DNA from: Actinomadura craniellae
GTDB lineage: Bacteria > Actinomycetota > Actinomycetes > Streptosporangiales > Streptosporangiaceae
Reading direction: 5' to 3'
Assembly: GCF_003289645.1 (NCBI RefSeq)
Contig: NZ_QLYX01000003.1
Coordinates: 1-64,000 of the forward strand
DNA: 64,000 nt
Positions 33,312 through 42,666 of the stretch are shown here, piece by piece (position 1 is the stretch's first letter; each line of letters opens with the position of its first letter). The position numbers were made by a program, and so were the translations under genes. Below the pieces are notes generated by a model, which saw only the letters and a list, made by a program, of their open reading frames with translations, made no database searches and was not told where the DNA came from.

Positions 33312-34013
33312 TTGACCTCACACGGCCTGATCGACACCACGGAGATGTATCTCCGCACGGTCTTCGAGCTCGAAGAGGAGGGGATCGTTCCCCTTCGTGC
33401 GCGCATCGCCGAACGGCTGTCCCAGAGCGGTCCGACGGTGAGCCAGACCGTGGCCCGGATGGAACGCGACGGGCTGCTCCGCGTCGAGGGCGACCGGCAC
33501 CTGGAACTGACCGACCCCGGCCGCGACCTGGCCACCCGGGTCATGCGCAAGCACCGGCTGGCCGAGTGCCTGCTGATCCACGTGATCGGGCTGCCCTGGG
33601 AGGACGTCCACATCGAGGCGTGCCGGTGGGAGCACGTGATGTCCGAGGAGGTCGAGCGCCGGCTGGTGGCCCTGCTCGACAACCCGACGCACTGCCCGCA
33701 CGGCAATCCGATTCCGGGTCTCGACGAACTCGGTGGGCACGGCGAAGATGAGGAGGCCGGCCCGCTCAGTTCCATGAGTGAGATCGCGACATCACCTGGC
33801 ACTCCGGCCGTGGTCCGCCGGATCAGCGAGCAGGTGCAGAAAGACAGCGATCTGATGCTTACACTCAAGCAGGTCGGAATCCAACCGGGACGCGAGGTGA
33901 CGCTCGCGCCGAGCGACGACGGTGTGCGAGTTACGTGTGACGACGAGACAGATTCCCCCGCGACGGAGCTTCCACGCCGTCTCGCGGAACACGTCTTCGT
34001 GTCGAAACGTTGA
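33312..34013 (+). CDS. ideR: IdeR/DtxR iron-dependent repressor
   Basis: A 233-residue DtxR-family regulator. The N-terminal winged helix (LIDTTEMYLRTVFELEEEGIVPLRARIAERLSQSGPTVSQTVARMERDGLL) is followed by the dimerisation and metal-binding domain. All IdeR-type ligands are present, shifted by about two residues: M12, H81, E85, H100, C104, E107 and H108. A C-terminal SH3-like domain spans about 150-233. It should bind Fe2+ and repress iron uptake and siderophore genes. The TTG start is preceded by GGAGGGA. Confidence 0.93.
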   Translation: MTSHGLIDTTEMYLRTVFELEEEGIVPLRARIAERLSQSGPTVSQTVARMERDGLLRVEGDRHLELTDPGRDLATRVMRKHRLAECLLIHVIGLPWEDVHIEACRWEHVMSEEVERRLVALLDNPTHCPHGNPIPGLDELGGHGEDEEAGPLSSMSEIATSPGTPAVVRRISEQVQKDSDLMLTLKQVGIQPGREVTLAPSDDGVRVTCDDETDSPATELPRRLAEHVFVSKR

Positions 34014-34145
34014 CGACCTCCTCTTGGTCCCCCCGGTCTGTACCGAAGATCTCCGCACTGAGGGGTCACGTCCCCGCGTCCGGAGGGCCGGTTCGTCGTT
34101 GAATACGGGAGGGGTGTCTACGACGATCGGGCGTGGCCCGGTGCG

Positions 34146-36410
34146 GTGGATGGGATCGGGCGGATGAGGAACTGGGGGGAACCCGCGTTCGAGGCGAGCC
34201 TGCCGCCCGAGACGGTCCTGAACCAGATGGAGATGGCGGTCATCGTCTGCGACCGCTTCAGCAACGTCATCTACCGCAACCTGTTCGCCCAGGAACTGTT
34301 CGGCTTCGCCGCCGAAGACGACTTCGTCGGCCACTCGATCCTGTCGCTGGGCATCGCCGAGGAAGACCGCGAGCAGGCCACCGAACTGGCGCGGCACGTC
34401 CTCAAGGGCGGGGTGTGGGAGGGCACCTTCTGCAGCCAGCGCGCCGACGGCAGCATGGTCTACACCCGGGCGCACGCCGTGCCGCTGCGGCTGCCCTCCG
34501 GCTCGATCGACGGCATCGTGATCTTCTCCCGTGAGGCGCTGCGCAGCAACCAGCGCGACCAGGACCGGTACGGCCTGCTGGAGCGGATCGGTGAGCGGCT
34601 GGCCGGCTCGCTGGAGCTGGAGATCACCCTGCGGCAGATGTCCGAGACCCTGGTCCCGCAGTTCGCCGACCACTGCTTCATCGACCTGTTCAACGGCGAG
34701 CGGCTGGTCCGGCGGGTGTCCCGGCACGCCGCCGGATGGACCCCGCCGCCCGGCACCTGGGCCGACGTGGGAGAGCAGGTCTCCTACCCGCCCGACCACT
34801 TCTGCGCCAAGGCGATGGACCGCCGGGACGCCGTGCTGGTCGAGGACGTGGTGAAGCATCGCTTCTCCGCCCCCACCGAGCCCAGCCAGCGGCTCGGCGA
34901 CGACATGGGCGTCACCTCGGTGATCGCGGCGCCGCTGCTGGCCCGGGGCGAGCTGCTGGGCGTGATGAGCCTGGCGCTGTCCAACCTCAGCAGGCGGCCC
35001 GACCCGCACTACGACGGCTTCGACCGCGACCTGGTCGGCGCGATCGCCAGCCGGGTGGCGCTGGCCGTCGACAACGCGATGCTGTTCGAGGAGGAGCGCG
35101 AGACCGCGCTGGCCTTCCAGAAGAACCTGCTGCCAGGCGAGCAACCCCCCCGGCTGGACGGGCTGCAGATCGCCTGGCGGTACGAGCCGGCCAAGCCGCT
35201 CGAATCGCACGGCCACGGCATACAGACCCAGGTTGGCGGCGACTGGTACGACGTCATCCCGCTGTCGGCGGGCCGGGTCGGGCTGGTGATCGGCGACGTC
35301 GAGGGGCGCGGTGCCCGGGCCGCGGCCGTGATGGGCCAGTTGCGCGCGGCGCTGCGGGCCTTCGCCCAGGACGACAAGCCGCCCGCCGACATCCTGCGCA
35401 AGCTCGACGAGTGGGTGCGCACCATGACGCGCCCCGACCCGCCACGCTACGGCGACGAGGTGCGGCGCACCCCGCTGGTGTCGTGCACCTACTTCGTCTA
35501 CGACGCCTGGTCGCGGACGCTGTCCTTCGCCAACGCGGGCCACGAGCCGGCCCTGCTGATCGTCGACGGCGAGGTCTCCGACCTGGAGTACGACAGCCGG
35601 GGGGCCATGCTCGGCATCCGCGCCCCCGGGATGGGCGGCGACATCCTGTTCAACGAGGAGAGCTGCGAGCTGCGGCCCGGCGCCACGCTGGTGCTCTACA
35701 CCGACGGGCTGATCGACCGGCGGCCCAAGGAGAACGGGGAGTACTACACCCGTGAGGAGTCCCGCCGGATGCTGCGGGACGCGGTGGCGGGGGCCGCCCG
35801 CGACGATGTCGAGTCGATCGCCCGCGCGGCGTACGAGGCGGTGCCCGGCGACATCGACGACGACGTCGCGATCGTGGTGATCCGCACCGCCCCGGAGGAG
35901 CTTCCGGTCGCGCAGCGCGACTTCCCGGCCGAGCCCATCATGGTCTCGGAGGCGCGCCGGCTGGCCGCCGAGACGTTCGCCTCCTGGGACGTGCACGACG
36001 AGCAGTCCGAGCTGGCCTGCCTGCTGATCTCCGAGATCGTCACCAATGTGGTGCTGCACACCGCCAGCCCCAGCCCGCGTCCTGAGCTGGTGCTGGAGGG
36101 CGTCCCGGGCGGGGCCTTCGATGACCTGGAGGAGTTCGCCGACTTCGACGACGGGCTCTGGGGGCCGGGTGCCGGGCTGGGCCGCCGCGAACCGTCGGTC
36201 AAGGAGTTCCGGCTCCGGCTGCGGCGCGGCCGCGACTCGCTGTGGGTCGAGGTGTTCGACTCCGACCTGCGGCTACCCCGCATCCGCAGCGCCGGCGAGA
36301 CCGACGAGGGCGGCCGCGGCCTCTACCTGGTCGACCAGCTGGCCGCCCGGTGGGGCGCCCGCCCCACCACCGACGGCAAGGCCGTCTGGTTCGAGCTGCC
36401 CCTGCGGTGA
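34146..36410 (+). CDS. PAS-GAF-PP2C (SpoIIE-type) phosphatase with HATPase anti-sigma domain
   Basis: A 754-residue signalling protein. Order: PAS (about 20-135, VIVCDRFSNVIYRNLFAQELFGF), GAF (about 150-305), SpoIIE/PP2C phosphatase (about 325-575, with VGGDWYDVIPLSAGRVGLVIGDVEGRG, FANAGHEPALL and LYTDGLIDRRP supplying metal-binding Asp residues), then a HATPase_c kinase-like domain (about 595-750, ISEIVTNVVLHT and DEGGRGLYLVDQLAARWG). Such proteins control anti-anti-sigma factors by dephosphorylation and may also inactivate anti-sigma partners. No sigma or STAS gene is adjacent, so the partner is unknown. Confidence 0.93.
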   Translation: MDGIGRMRNWGEPAFEASLPPETVLNQMEMAVIVCDRFSNVIYRNLFAQELFGFAAEDDFVGHSILSLGIAEEDREQATELARHVLKGGVWEGTFCSQRADGSMVYTRAHAVPLRLPSGSIDGIVIFSREALRSNQRDQDRYGLLERIGERLAGSLELEITLRQMSETLVPQFADHCFIDLFNGERLVRRVSRHAAGWTPPPGTWADVGEQVSYPPDHFCAKAMDRRDAVLVEDVVKHRFSAPTEPSQRLGDDMGVTSVIAAPLLARGELLGVMSLALSNLSRRPDPHYDGFDRDLVGAIASRVALAVDNAMLFEEERETALAFQKNLLPGEQPPRLDGLQIAWRYEPAKPLESHGHGIQTQVGGDWYDVIPLSAGRVGLVIGDVEGRGARAAAVMGQLRAALRAFAQDDKPPADILRKLDEWVRTMTRPDPPRYGDEVRRTPLVSCTYFVYDAWSRTLSFANAGHEPALLIVDGEVSDLEYDSRGAMLGIRAPGMGGDILFNEESCELRPGATLVLYTDGLIDRRPKENGEYYTREESRRMLRDAVAGAARDDVESIARAAYEAVPGDIDDDVAIVVIRTAPEELPVAQRDFPAEPIMVSEARRLAAETFASWDVHDEQSELACLLISEIVTNVVLHTASPSPRPELVLEGVPGGAFDDLEEFADFDDGLWGPGAGLGRREPSVKEFRLRLRRGRDSLWVEVFDSDLRLPRIRSAGETDEGGRGLYLVDQLAARWGARPTTDGKAVWFELPLR

Positions 36411-36472
36411 CGGGGGTTCGGCGCGCGGCGCGGCCGGTTGCGCGCTCGACCGGAGTTTCCGCGGTGACGGGC

Positions 36473-37228
36473 TCAGTGCACGGCCAGTTGGGCCCATGAC
36501 TGGGTGAACCAGAGCTCGCCGCCGATCACCCGCGGCCGGGCGCCGGTGCGCGGGCCGCCGTCGATCTCGTCGAGCAGGGCCTGCCGGATGCCGTCGGCGG
36601 CGCGCCGGTCGCAGCCCTCGGCCAGCCAGGGGTCCAGCGGTCGTTCGATGGTGAACATGTCGAGCCGGCGCACCGTGGCCCCGGCGGCGGTGGCGAGGTC
36701 GACGAGGGCCGACAGCGACAGGACGCCCGGGTGCTCGGGGTCGCGCATCTGCTCGATCCGGCCGCGGTCGCGGGCGGTCATGTCGGGCCGGACGATCTCG
36801 GCGATGATCAGCCGGCCGCCGGGCCGGCGCACCCGGAGCATCTCCGGCAGGGTGCGGGCGGGGTCGCCCGATCGGTACAGCGCGAACCGGGCGGTGACCA
36901 GGGTGAACGTGCCGTCACGGTGGGGCGGTGTGGCGGGGCCGGACGCGGCGGTGGGCCCGGTGAACAGCACGGTCGGGGTGCGGCCCGCGGCGGCGGGCGG
37001 GGGGACGCGCGGTGCGGCGGGGGCGTCCGGGGCGCTCTTCGGTGGGGTTTCCGCGGTGGTCAGCGCGTGGACGTGCGGGGTGAGCGCCGCGGCCAGCGCT
37101 CCACCGTCGCGGGAGAGGTCGAGGCAGGTGTCGCCGGCCTCGGGCTCGATGAAGTCGATCAGCCGGTCCAGATGAGGGGTGGACTGCCCGCCGGAGTTCC
37201 GGATCTTGGTACCGGTGCCGTGGAGCAT
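36473..37228 (-). CDS. SAM-dependent methyltransferase-like protein
   Basis: A 251-residue class I methyltransferase-type protein. DTCLDLSRDGGALAAAL near residue 33 stands in for the glycine-rich SAM loop but is degenerate. Later parts fit UbiE/ArsM-like folds: TFTLVTARFALYRSGDPARTLPEMLRVRRPGGRLIIAEIVRPD. An Ala/Pro-rich insertion (about 62-100) replaces the second and third strands. SAM binding is therefore uncertain. No operon partner; the substrate is unknown. Confidence 0.7.
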   Translation of the reverse strand: MLHGTGTKIRNSGGQSTPHLDRLIDFIEPEAGDTCLDLSRDGGALAAALTPHVHALTTAETPPKSAPDAPAAPRVPPPAAAGRTPTVLFTGPTAASGPATPPHRDGTFTLVTARFALYRSGDPARTLPEMLRVRRPGGRLIIAEIVRPDMTARDRGRIEQMRDPEHPGVLSLSALVDLATAAGATVRRLDMFTIERPLDPWLAEGCDRRAADGIRQALLDEIDGGPRTGARPRVIGGELWFTQSWAQLAVH

Positions 37229-37361
37229 GCCTGGTCTCCCTCCTGAGAGGGATCGCTCCCCCTGCCGCCGCCGCGCGGGCCGGGCGCGCCGCCCCGATCG
37301 GCGGACCCGGCCTGTAGAACTATGAGACTCCGCAACGGGCCGGGAGGTTCGGACCTCTTCG

Positions 37362-37523
37362 CTATTGCAGTTCTTTTCCGAACATGGCCAGGGCGACGAG
37401 GACGAAGACCATGAAGACCGCGGTGAAGGTCGGCGTGGGGATGCGCAGTCGCTCGGTGACCTTGCGTAGCGCGACGAAGATCAGCACGGTGATGACGAGG
37501 AGCGTGATGAGCCCTTCTGACAT
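37362..37523 (-). CDS. 53-residue two-helix membrane protein
   Basis: MSEGLITLLVITVLIFVALR, then a charged turn (KVTERLRIPT) and a second helix ending AVFMVFVLVALAMFGKELQ. It starts at ATG 37523 with GAGGTGA about 6 nt upstream (37529-37535). Two helices, positive loop and a good ribosome-binding site make it a credible gene despite its size. No family recognised. It is divergent from the 37620 gene. Confidence 0.6.
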   Translation of the reverse strand: MSEGLITLLVITVLIFVALRKVTERLRIPTPTFTAVFMVFVLVALAMFGKELQ

Positions 37524-37604
37524 GCGTCACCTCGATCGGGGGCGGGGCCGCTGCCGACAGCCTACGCGGGGCCCCGGGGTTCCGGCGCGCGGCGCAGCCT
37601 GTCA

Positions 37605-37616
37605 GTAAATACTTAC
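37605..37616. promoter_or_regulatory. AT-rich dyad before the 37620 gene
   Basis: GTAAATACTTAC is nearly self-complementary (GTAA...TTAC) and unusually AT-rich for this genome. It lies 3 bp before the GTG at 37620, where it could act as an operator or hold a -10 element of a leaderless transcript. Confidence 0.3.
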
Positions 37617-37619
37617 CCG

Positions 37620-38054
37620 GTGCCGTTTCCTGATCTTTCCCGCTATACGCTCTCGGACGTGGCGAAGCAGAGTGCAGCAGAGCAGCGAGACCGCATCGAC
37701 GATCTCATGATCCAGATGGCGTGGAGCCGGGTGGCCCTGGGCACGGCGTCCTTCCTGGCACCGGCCGTGACCGCGCGGCTGCTCGGCCTGGGACAGGGCG
37801 CCGACCCGGGCCGCGACCAGTTGGCCCGGATGTTCGCGGCCCGGGAGATCGTGCTGGGCGCCGGCTACCTGATCAGCAAGGAGTCCGGCCGCCGGACCTG
37901 GGCCCGGCTGGGCCTGGTGGTCGACGCGCTCGACACCGTCGCCGGGCTCAAGGGCCGGAGCTCGCTGCCCTTCCGGGCGGTGGCCGGGATCACCGGTGCG
38001 GCGGTCGGAGCCACCGCGCTGGGCACCGCGAAGGTGGCCAAAGACCTGCGTTGA
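37620..38054 (+). CDS. Conserved hypothetical membrane-associated protein (DUF4267-like)
   Basis: A 144-residue protein. After a short polar head, hydrophobic segments occur at about 37-58 (SRVALGTASFLAPAVTARLLGLG), 70-84 (ARMFAAREIVLGAGYL), 92-106 and 117-137 (AVAGITGAAVGATALG). This AREIVLGAG pattern is shared by small actinobacterial membrane proteins of unknown function. It has no clear Shine-Dalgarno; GTG 37659 (AKQSAAEQRDRIDDL) is an alternative start. Confidence 0.7.
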   Translation: MPFPDLSRYTLSDVAKQSAAEQRDRIDDLMIQMAWSRVALGTASFLAPAVTARLLGLGQGADPGRDQLARMFAAREIVLGAGYLISKESGRRTWARLGLVVDALDTVAGLKGRSSLPFRAVAGITGAAVGATALGTAKVAKDLR

Positions 38055-38114
38055 TCCGCCGGGTCGCCGGGTAGTAGGGCCCCGTACCGCCGGCGAGGGG
38101 ACGGGGGCGCGGCG

Positions 38115-40103
38115 ATGGCCGAGGCGAGCGAAGAGCCCGCGCTCCACGGCCGCGAGCTGTACGCGGTGCTCGGCGCGCTCATGCTGGGCATGCTGCTGGC
38201 CTCGCTGGACCAGACGATCGTCTCCACGGCGCTGCCCACCATCGTCGGCGAGCTGCGCGGCGCCGAGCACCTGGCCTGGGTGGTCACCGCCTACCTGCTC
38301 GCCTCGACGGCGGCCACCCCGCTGTGGGGCAAGCTCGGTGACCAGTACGGGCGCAAGCGCCTGTTCCAGCTCGCGATCGTGGTGTTCCTGGCGAGCTCGG
38401 CGCTGTGCGGGCTGGCCCAGAGCATGGGCCAGCTGATCGCCTTCCGGGCGGTGCAGGGCGTCGGCGGCGGCGGTCTGATCGTGCTGGCCATGGCCACCGT
38501 GGGCGATGTGGTGCCGCCCCGGGAACGGGGCCGCTACCAGGGCCTGTTCGGTGCGGTCTTCGGCGTGTCGAGCGTGCTCGGGCCGCTGCTGGGCGGGTTC
38601 TTCGTCGACCACCTGACCTGGCGCTGGGTGTTCTACATCAACCTGCCGCTGGGCGTGCTGGCCCTGTTCGTGGTGGCCGTCGCGCTACGGGCACCGCAGC
38701 CGCGCAGGTCGCACGCCATCGACTACCCGGGCGTGGCCCTGCTCGCCGCGGCGGCGGTCTGCCTGGTGCTGACGGCCACCTGGGGCGGCACCCGGTACGC
38801 CTGGGGGTCGGCGATGATCGTCGGCCTCGTCCTGGCCTCGGTGGCCCTGCTCCTCGGCTGGGCCTGGTCGGCGCGGCGCGCGGTCGAGCCGGTGCTGCCA
38901 CCGCACCTGTTCGGCCGGCAGGTCTTCACGGTGTGCTCCGGGCTGGCGTTCGTGGTGGGCTTCGTGATGTTCGGGGCGCTGACCTACCTGCCGCTGTTCC
39001 TCCAGGTGGTGCACGGGATCTCGGCGACGATGTCCGGGGTGCACCTGCTGCCGATGGTGTTCGGCCTGCTCCTCACCTCGGTCACCAGCGGCCGGCTGAT
39101 CGCCCGCCACGGCCGCTACAAGATGTATCCGATCGCCGGCATGGGGTTCACCGCGCTCGGCCTGTACCTGATGTCCACGATGGACGAGTCCACGTCGGAC
39201 CTGGCGATGAACGCCCGCTTCCTGGTGCTGGGCCTGGGGCTGGGCATGGTCATGCAGGTGCTGATCCTGGCGGTGCAGAACGCGGTGCCCTACGAGGACC
39301 TGGGCGCGGCCACCTCCGGCGTGACGTTCTTCCGGTCGATCGGCGGCGCCTTCGGCGTGTCGGTGTTCGGCGCGGTCTTCGCGTCCCGGCTGGTCGGGAA
39401 CCTGACGGCGCTGGTGCCGGGCCGGCTGGACCCGGAGCGCGTCGCGAACGACCCGGCGCTGATCCGGACGCTGCCGGAGCCGGACAGGCAGCCGTACCTG
39501 CACGCCTACAGCGACGCGATCTCGATCGTGTTCGCCTGGGCCGTCCCGGTGGCCGTGGCCGGGTTCGCGCTGGCCTGGGTGCTGCGCGAGCTGCCGCTGC
39601 GGACCACCAGCCGGTCGCAGGACCTCGGCGAGGCGGTGGGCTGCGCGCCCACCGCGCGCTCCTCGCTGGCCGAGCTGGAGGTGGCGCTGACCCGGTTGAT
39701 GCGGCGCGACCTGGCGGCCCGCGAGCTGTACGAGGGGCTGGTCAGGAAGGCGGGGTTCGACCTGTCGGCAGGCAGCGCGTGGGCGCTGTGCCGGGTGGCC
39801 CGGGAACTGGTGATCCGCCGCCAGGACCTGGCCGGCGAGGCGGAGGTGCCGGTCGAGCGGGGCCGCCGGTGTGTCGACCCGCTGGTGGCGGCCGGGTACG
39901 TCGAGCGGGACGAGGTCTGGCTGACGATCACCAGTGCCGGGCTGGTGGCGGCCGACCGGCTGGCGGAGGCCCGCCGCGGCGGGCTGGCCGAGCTGCTGGC
40001 GGGCTGGGAGCCCGAGCGCCATCCCGAATTGGTGGACCTGCTGACCGGGTTGTCGCGGGCGGACGTGGGTGGTGTCCACGACCGGACAGTGCTGGGGCCG
40101 TGA
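38115..40103 (+). CDS. EmrB/QacA (DHA2) exporter fused to a winged-helix domain
   Basis: A 662-residue protein. Residues 1 to about 505 form a 14-helix DHA2 drug:H+ antiporter: motif A GKLGDQYGRKRLF, motif C VFGVSSVLGPLLGGFFVDHLTWRWVFYINLPLG. After the last helix (about 477-495), residues about 520-662 form a soluble MarR/PadR-like winged-helix region (ALCRVARELVIRRQDLAGEAEVPVERGRRCVDPLVAAGYVERDEVWLTITSAGLVAADRLAEARRGGLAELLAGWEP). A transporter carrying its own DNA-binding-like domain on the cytoplasmic side is unusual. The domain could sense substrate or bind protein instead. Confidence 0.9.
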   Translation: MAEASEEPALHGRELYAVLGALMLGMLLASLDQTIVSTALPTIVGELRGAEHLAWVVTAYLLASTAATPLWGKLGDQYGRKRLFQLAIVVFLASSALCGLAQSMGQLIAFRAVQGVGGGGLIVLAMATVGDVVPPRERGRYQGLFGAVFGVSSVLGPLLGGFFVDHLTWRWVFYINLPLGVLALFVVAVALRAPQPRRSHAIDYPGVALLAAAAVCLVLTATWGGTRYAWGSAMIVGLVLASVALLLGWAWSARRAVEPVLPPHLFGRQVFTVCSGLAFVVGFVMFGALTYLPLFLQVVHGISATMSGVHLLPMVFGLLLTSVTSGRLIARHGRYKMYPIAGMGFTALGLYLMSTMDESTSDLAMNARFLVLGLGLGMVMQVLILAVQNAVPYEDLGAATSGVTFFRSIGGAFGVSVFGAVFASRLVGNLTALVPGRLDPERVANDPALIRTLPEPDRQPYLHAYSDAISIVFAWAVPVAVAGFALAWVLRELPLRTTSRSQDLGEAVGCAPTARSSLAELEVALTRLMRRDLAARELYEGLVRKAGFDLSAGSAWALCRVARELVIRRQDLAGEAEVPVERGRRCVDPLVAAGYVERDEVWLTITSAGLVAADRLAEARRGGLAELLAGWEPERHPELVDLLTGLSRADVGGVHDRTVLGP

Positions 40104-40218
40104 GAGAGGCAGGGCGGAGACCGATGTCATATACCGTTCGGGTCGCGGAGAGGTAATCTGCTACTGACCGAATCCCGCTCGGTTTCGGGACGGAACCCCT
40201 ACCCAGACTGGAGGCGTC

Positions 40219-41364
40219 GTGGCCGAGGCATACATCGTCGGTGCGGTCCGTACCCCTGTCGGCACCAAGAAGGGTGCCCTGAAGGACATTCACCCCGCCG
40301 ACCTCGGTGCGCACGTGCTCAAGGAGCTCGTTGACCGCACCGGCGTGGACCCGTCCGCCGTCGAGGACGTGATCATGGGCTGCGTCATGCAGGTCGGCCC
40401 GCAGTCGCTGGACATCGCCCGCACCGCCTGGCTGTCGGCGGGGCTGCCGGAGAACGTCCCCGGCGTCACCATCGACCGGCAGTGCGGCTCCTCGCAGCAG
40501 GCGGTGCACTTCGCCGCCCAGGCCGTCATGTCCGGCACCCAGGACCTGGTCGTCGCGGCCGGCGTCGAGCAGATGGCCATGGTGCCCATGGGCTCCTCGG
40601 TCGCGATGGCGATGGAGAAGGGCATGCCCTTCCCGTACGGCGAGGGCTGGGGCGAGCGCTACGGCACGCAGGAGATCTCCCAGTTCCGCGGCGCGCAGCT
40701 GATGGTCGAGAAATGGGGCCTGACCCGCGAGGACCTGGAGAAGTTCTCCCTGGAGAGCCACCGCCGGGCGTCCCAGGCGATCGAGGCCGGTTACTTCGAC
40801 CGCGAGATCGCCCCGATCGCCGGGCTGGCCAAGGACGAGGGCGCGCGCCCCGACACGACCCTGGAGAAGATGGCCGGCCTCAAGCCGCTGCGCGACGGCT
40901 GGGCGCTCACCGCGGCGGTCGCGTCGCAGATCTCGGTCGGCGCGTCGGCGCTGCTGATCGCCTCCGAGGCGGCCGTCAAGCAGTACAACCTGACCCCGCG
41001 GGCGCGGATCCACACCCTCGCGCTGTGCGGTTCGGACCCGGTCTACATGCTGACCGGCCCGATCCCGGCCACGGAGAAGGCGCTGGCCAAGAGCGGCCTG
41101 AAGATCGACGACATCGACGTCACCGAGATCAACGAGGCCTTCGCCCCGGTCGTCCTGGCCTGGCAGAAGGACCTCGGCGCCGACCCGGCCAAGGTCAACC
41201 CCAACGGTGGCGCGATCGCGCTGGGCCACCCGCTGGGCGCGACCGGCGGCGTCCTGATGACCAAGCTCGTCCACGAGCTGGAGCGCACCGGCGCCCGGTA
41301 CGGCCTCCAGACGATGTGCGAGGGCGGCGGCCAGGCCAACGCCACCATCATCGAGCGCGTCTGA
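40219..41364 (+). CDS. Thiolase (acetyl-CoA acyltransferase)
   Basis: A 381-residue thiolase. The nucleophilic cysteine is C89 in DRQCGSSQQAVHFAAQ, the His motif NPNGGAIALGHPLGATGG and the second Cys motif CEGGGQANATII are intact, and the adenine-binding region fits. It catalyses acetyl-CoA exchange in fatty acid degradation or condensation; direction and chain length are not evident. GTG 40219 has ACTGGAGG upstream. Ends of the upstream gap (40104-40218) carry a possible -10 TAATCT at 40155. Confidence 0.95.
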   Translation: MAEAYIVGAVRTPVGTKKGALKDIHPADLGAHVLKELVDRTGVDPSAVEDVIMGCVMQVGPQSLDIARTAWLSAGLPENVPGVTIDRQCGSSQQAVHFAAQAVMSGTQDLVVAAGVEQMAMVPMGSSVAMAMEKGMPFPYGEGWGERYGTQEISQFRGAQLMVEKWGLTREDLEKFSLESHRRASQAIEAGYFDREIAPIAGLAKDEGARPDTTLEKMAGLKPLRDGWALTAAVASQISVGASALLIASEAAVKQYNLTPRARIHTLALCGSDPVYMLTGPIPATEKALAKSGLKIDDIDVTEINEAFAPVVLAWQKDLGADPAKVNPNGGAIALGHPLGATGGVLMTKLVHELERTGARYGLQTMCEGGGQANATIIERV

Positions 41365-41549
41365 GCTGTGTTGATGCGGGCGGTCGGGGTTCTCCCGGCC
41401 GCCCGCGGGTGGTTCGGGGTGGGCGGTCGGGGCGCGGGGAGCACGTCCGGCGGTTAGACTTACGCGGTCTTTGTGCCCGAGATCGGCCCTGTGCCCGACC
41501 GCCCCGGCCCGTCGATCCGGCGAACAGCGCACCCAGCGATCGGGAATCC

Positions 41550-42380
41550 ATGCAGTCATCAACACAGAAGAAGAGCATCGCCGGCACTCTCCTGAAGCTG
41601 CTCGGCAGCAAGGACGCCCCCGCCCGCCCCGCGCCCGCGGCGGCCGGCGCGGACGGCGACGTGGTCCAGCCCGCGGCCGGCGAGGGCGCGCTGGAGAACC
41701 ACCTCGGCGGCGACGAGGCCCGCAACTACCGCAAGTACGAGTACGACATGGTCGCGCCGCATGTCGGGCGGTCGCTGCTGGAGATCGGCTCCGGCCTGGG
41801 CCATTTCTCCGAGCAGTTCGCCGGCCGGCTTGACTACCTGGCGGTCAGCGACAACGACCCGTACTGCGTCGAGCAGCTGCGCAAGCGCTACGACGGCAAC
41901 GACGACGTCGAGGTGCTCGACCTGGCGCTGCCCGCCGACGTGCCGATCCGGCGCAAGGTCGACACCGTCGTCATGATGAACGTGCTGGAGCACATCAAGG
42001 ACGACGTCCAGGCGCTGCGCGACCTGGCCGCGGTCACCGAGCCGGGCGGCCGGATCGTCATCTGGGTGCCGGGCTACATGCAGCTGTACGGCGAGTTCGA
42101 CCGCAAGGTCGGGCATGTCACCCGCTACACGCCGAAGACCCTGAACGCCTCGGTGCGCGGGGCCGGGCTGGTCCCCGAAGTGCTCAAGCCGATCAACTTC
42201 CTGGGCGGCATCGCCTGGTGGGCGGCGGTCCGGCGGGGCGGCGCGGGCTACCCCGACCCCCGGCTGGTGAAGATCTACGACCGGACGGTCATCCCGACCA
42301 CCCGCGCGATCGAGCGGGTGGTGCGCCCGCCGTTCGGGCAGACGGTGCTCTGTGTGGCCCGGGTCCCCGGCGGGAAGTGA
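41550..42380 (+). CDS. Class I SAM-dependent methyltransferase
   Basis: A 276-residue protein. After a variable head (about 1-55) it has YDMVAPHVGRSLLEIGSGLGHFSEQFA (motif I, SAM loop EIGSGLG), LAVSDNDPYCVEQLRKRY (acidic ribose-binding residues) and TVVMMNVLEHIKDDVQALRDLAAVTEPGGRIVIWVPG. It resembles methyltransferases of glycan or lipid modification (MYCEFDRK-like membrane-proximal tails), but the substrate is unknown. The region 42381-42666 after it contains no recognisable gene. Confidence 0.87.
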   Translation: MQSSTQKKSIAGTLLKLLGSKDAPARPAPAAAGADGDVVQPAAGEGALENHLGGDEARNYRKYEYDMVAPHVGRSLLEIGSGLGHFSEQFAGRLDYLAVSDNDPYCVEQLRKRYDGNDDVEVLDLALPADVPIRRKVDTVVMMNVLEHIKDDVQALRDLAAVTEPGGRIVIWVPGYMQLYGEFDRKVGHVTRYTPKTLNASVRGAGLVPEVLKPINFLGGIAWWAAVRRGGAGYPDPRLVKIYDRTVIPTTRAIERVVRPPFGQTVLCVARVPGGK

Positions 42381-42666
42381 TCCCGGAAATCGTCGCGTCC
42401 CGGGCATGACTGGGTAGCGGCCGCGCGTCGCCGGGGGTCCCGGCGCGCCCCCGGGCCACAATCGTGCCGACCGGACGGGGGCGCGGGTCGCCTCTCTGCC
42501 CAGCGGAAGCACCCGGTCCGCGGCCCCGGAGGGTCAGCCACTGTAGTTCCCGTGTGGTCCGACGGTCCGGTGGCGGGAGCCCGGGAGGGGACGGTTCTCG
42601 CCGCCGGATTTCAGCGGGTTCGGCGGCCGGAGGCGTTCCGCGCGGCCGTGGCGGGCGCGCCGGGGA

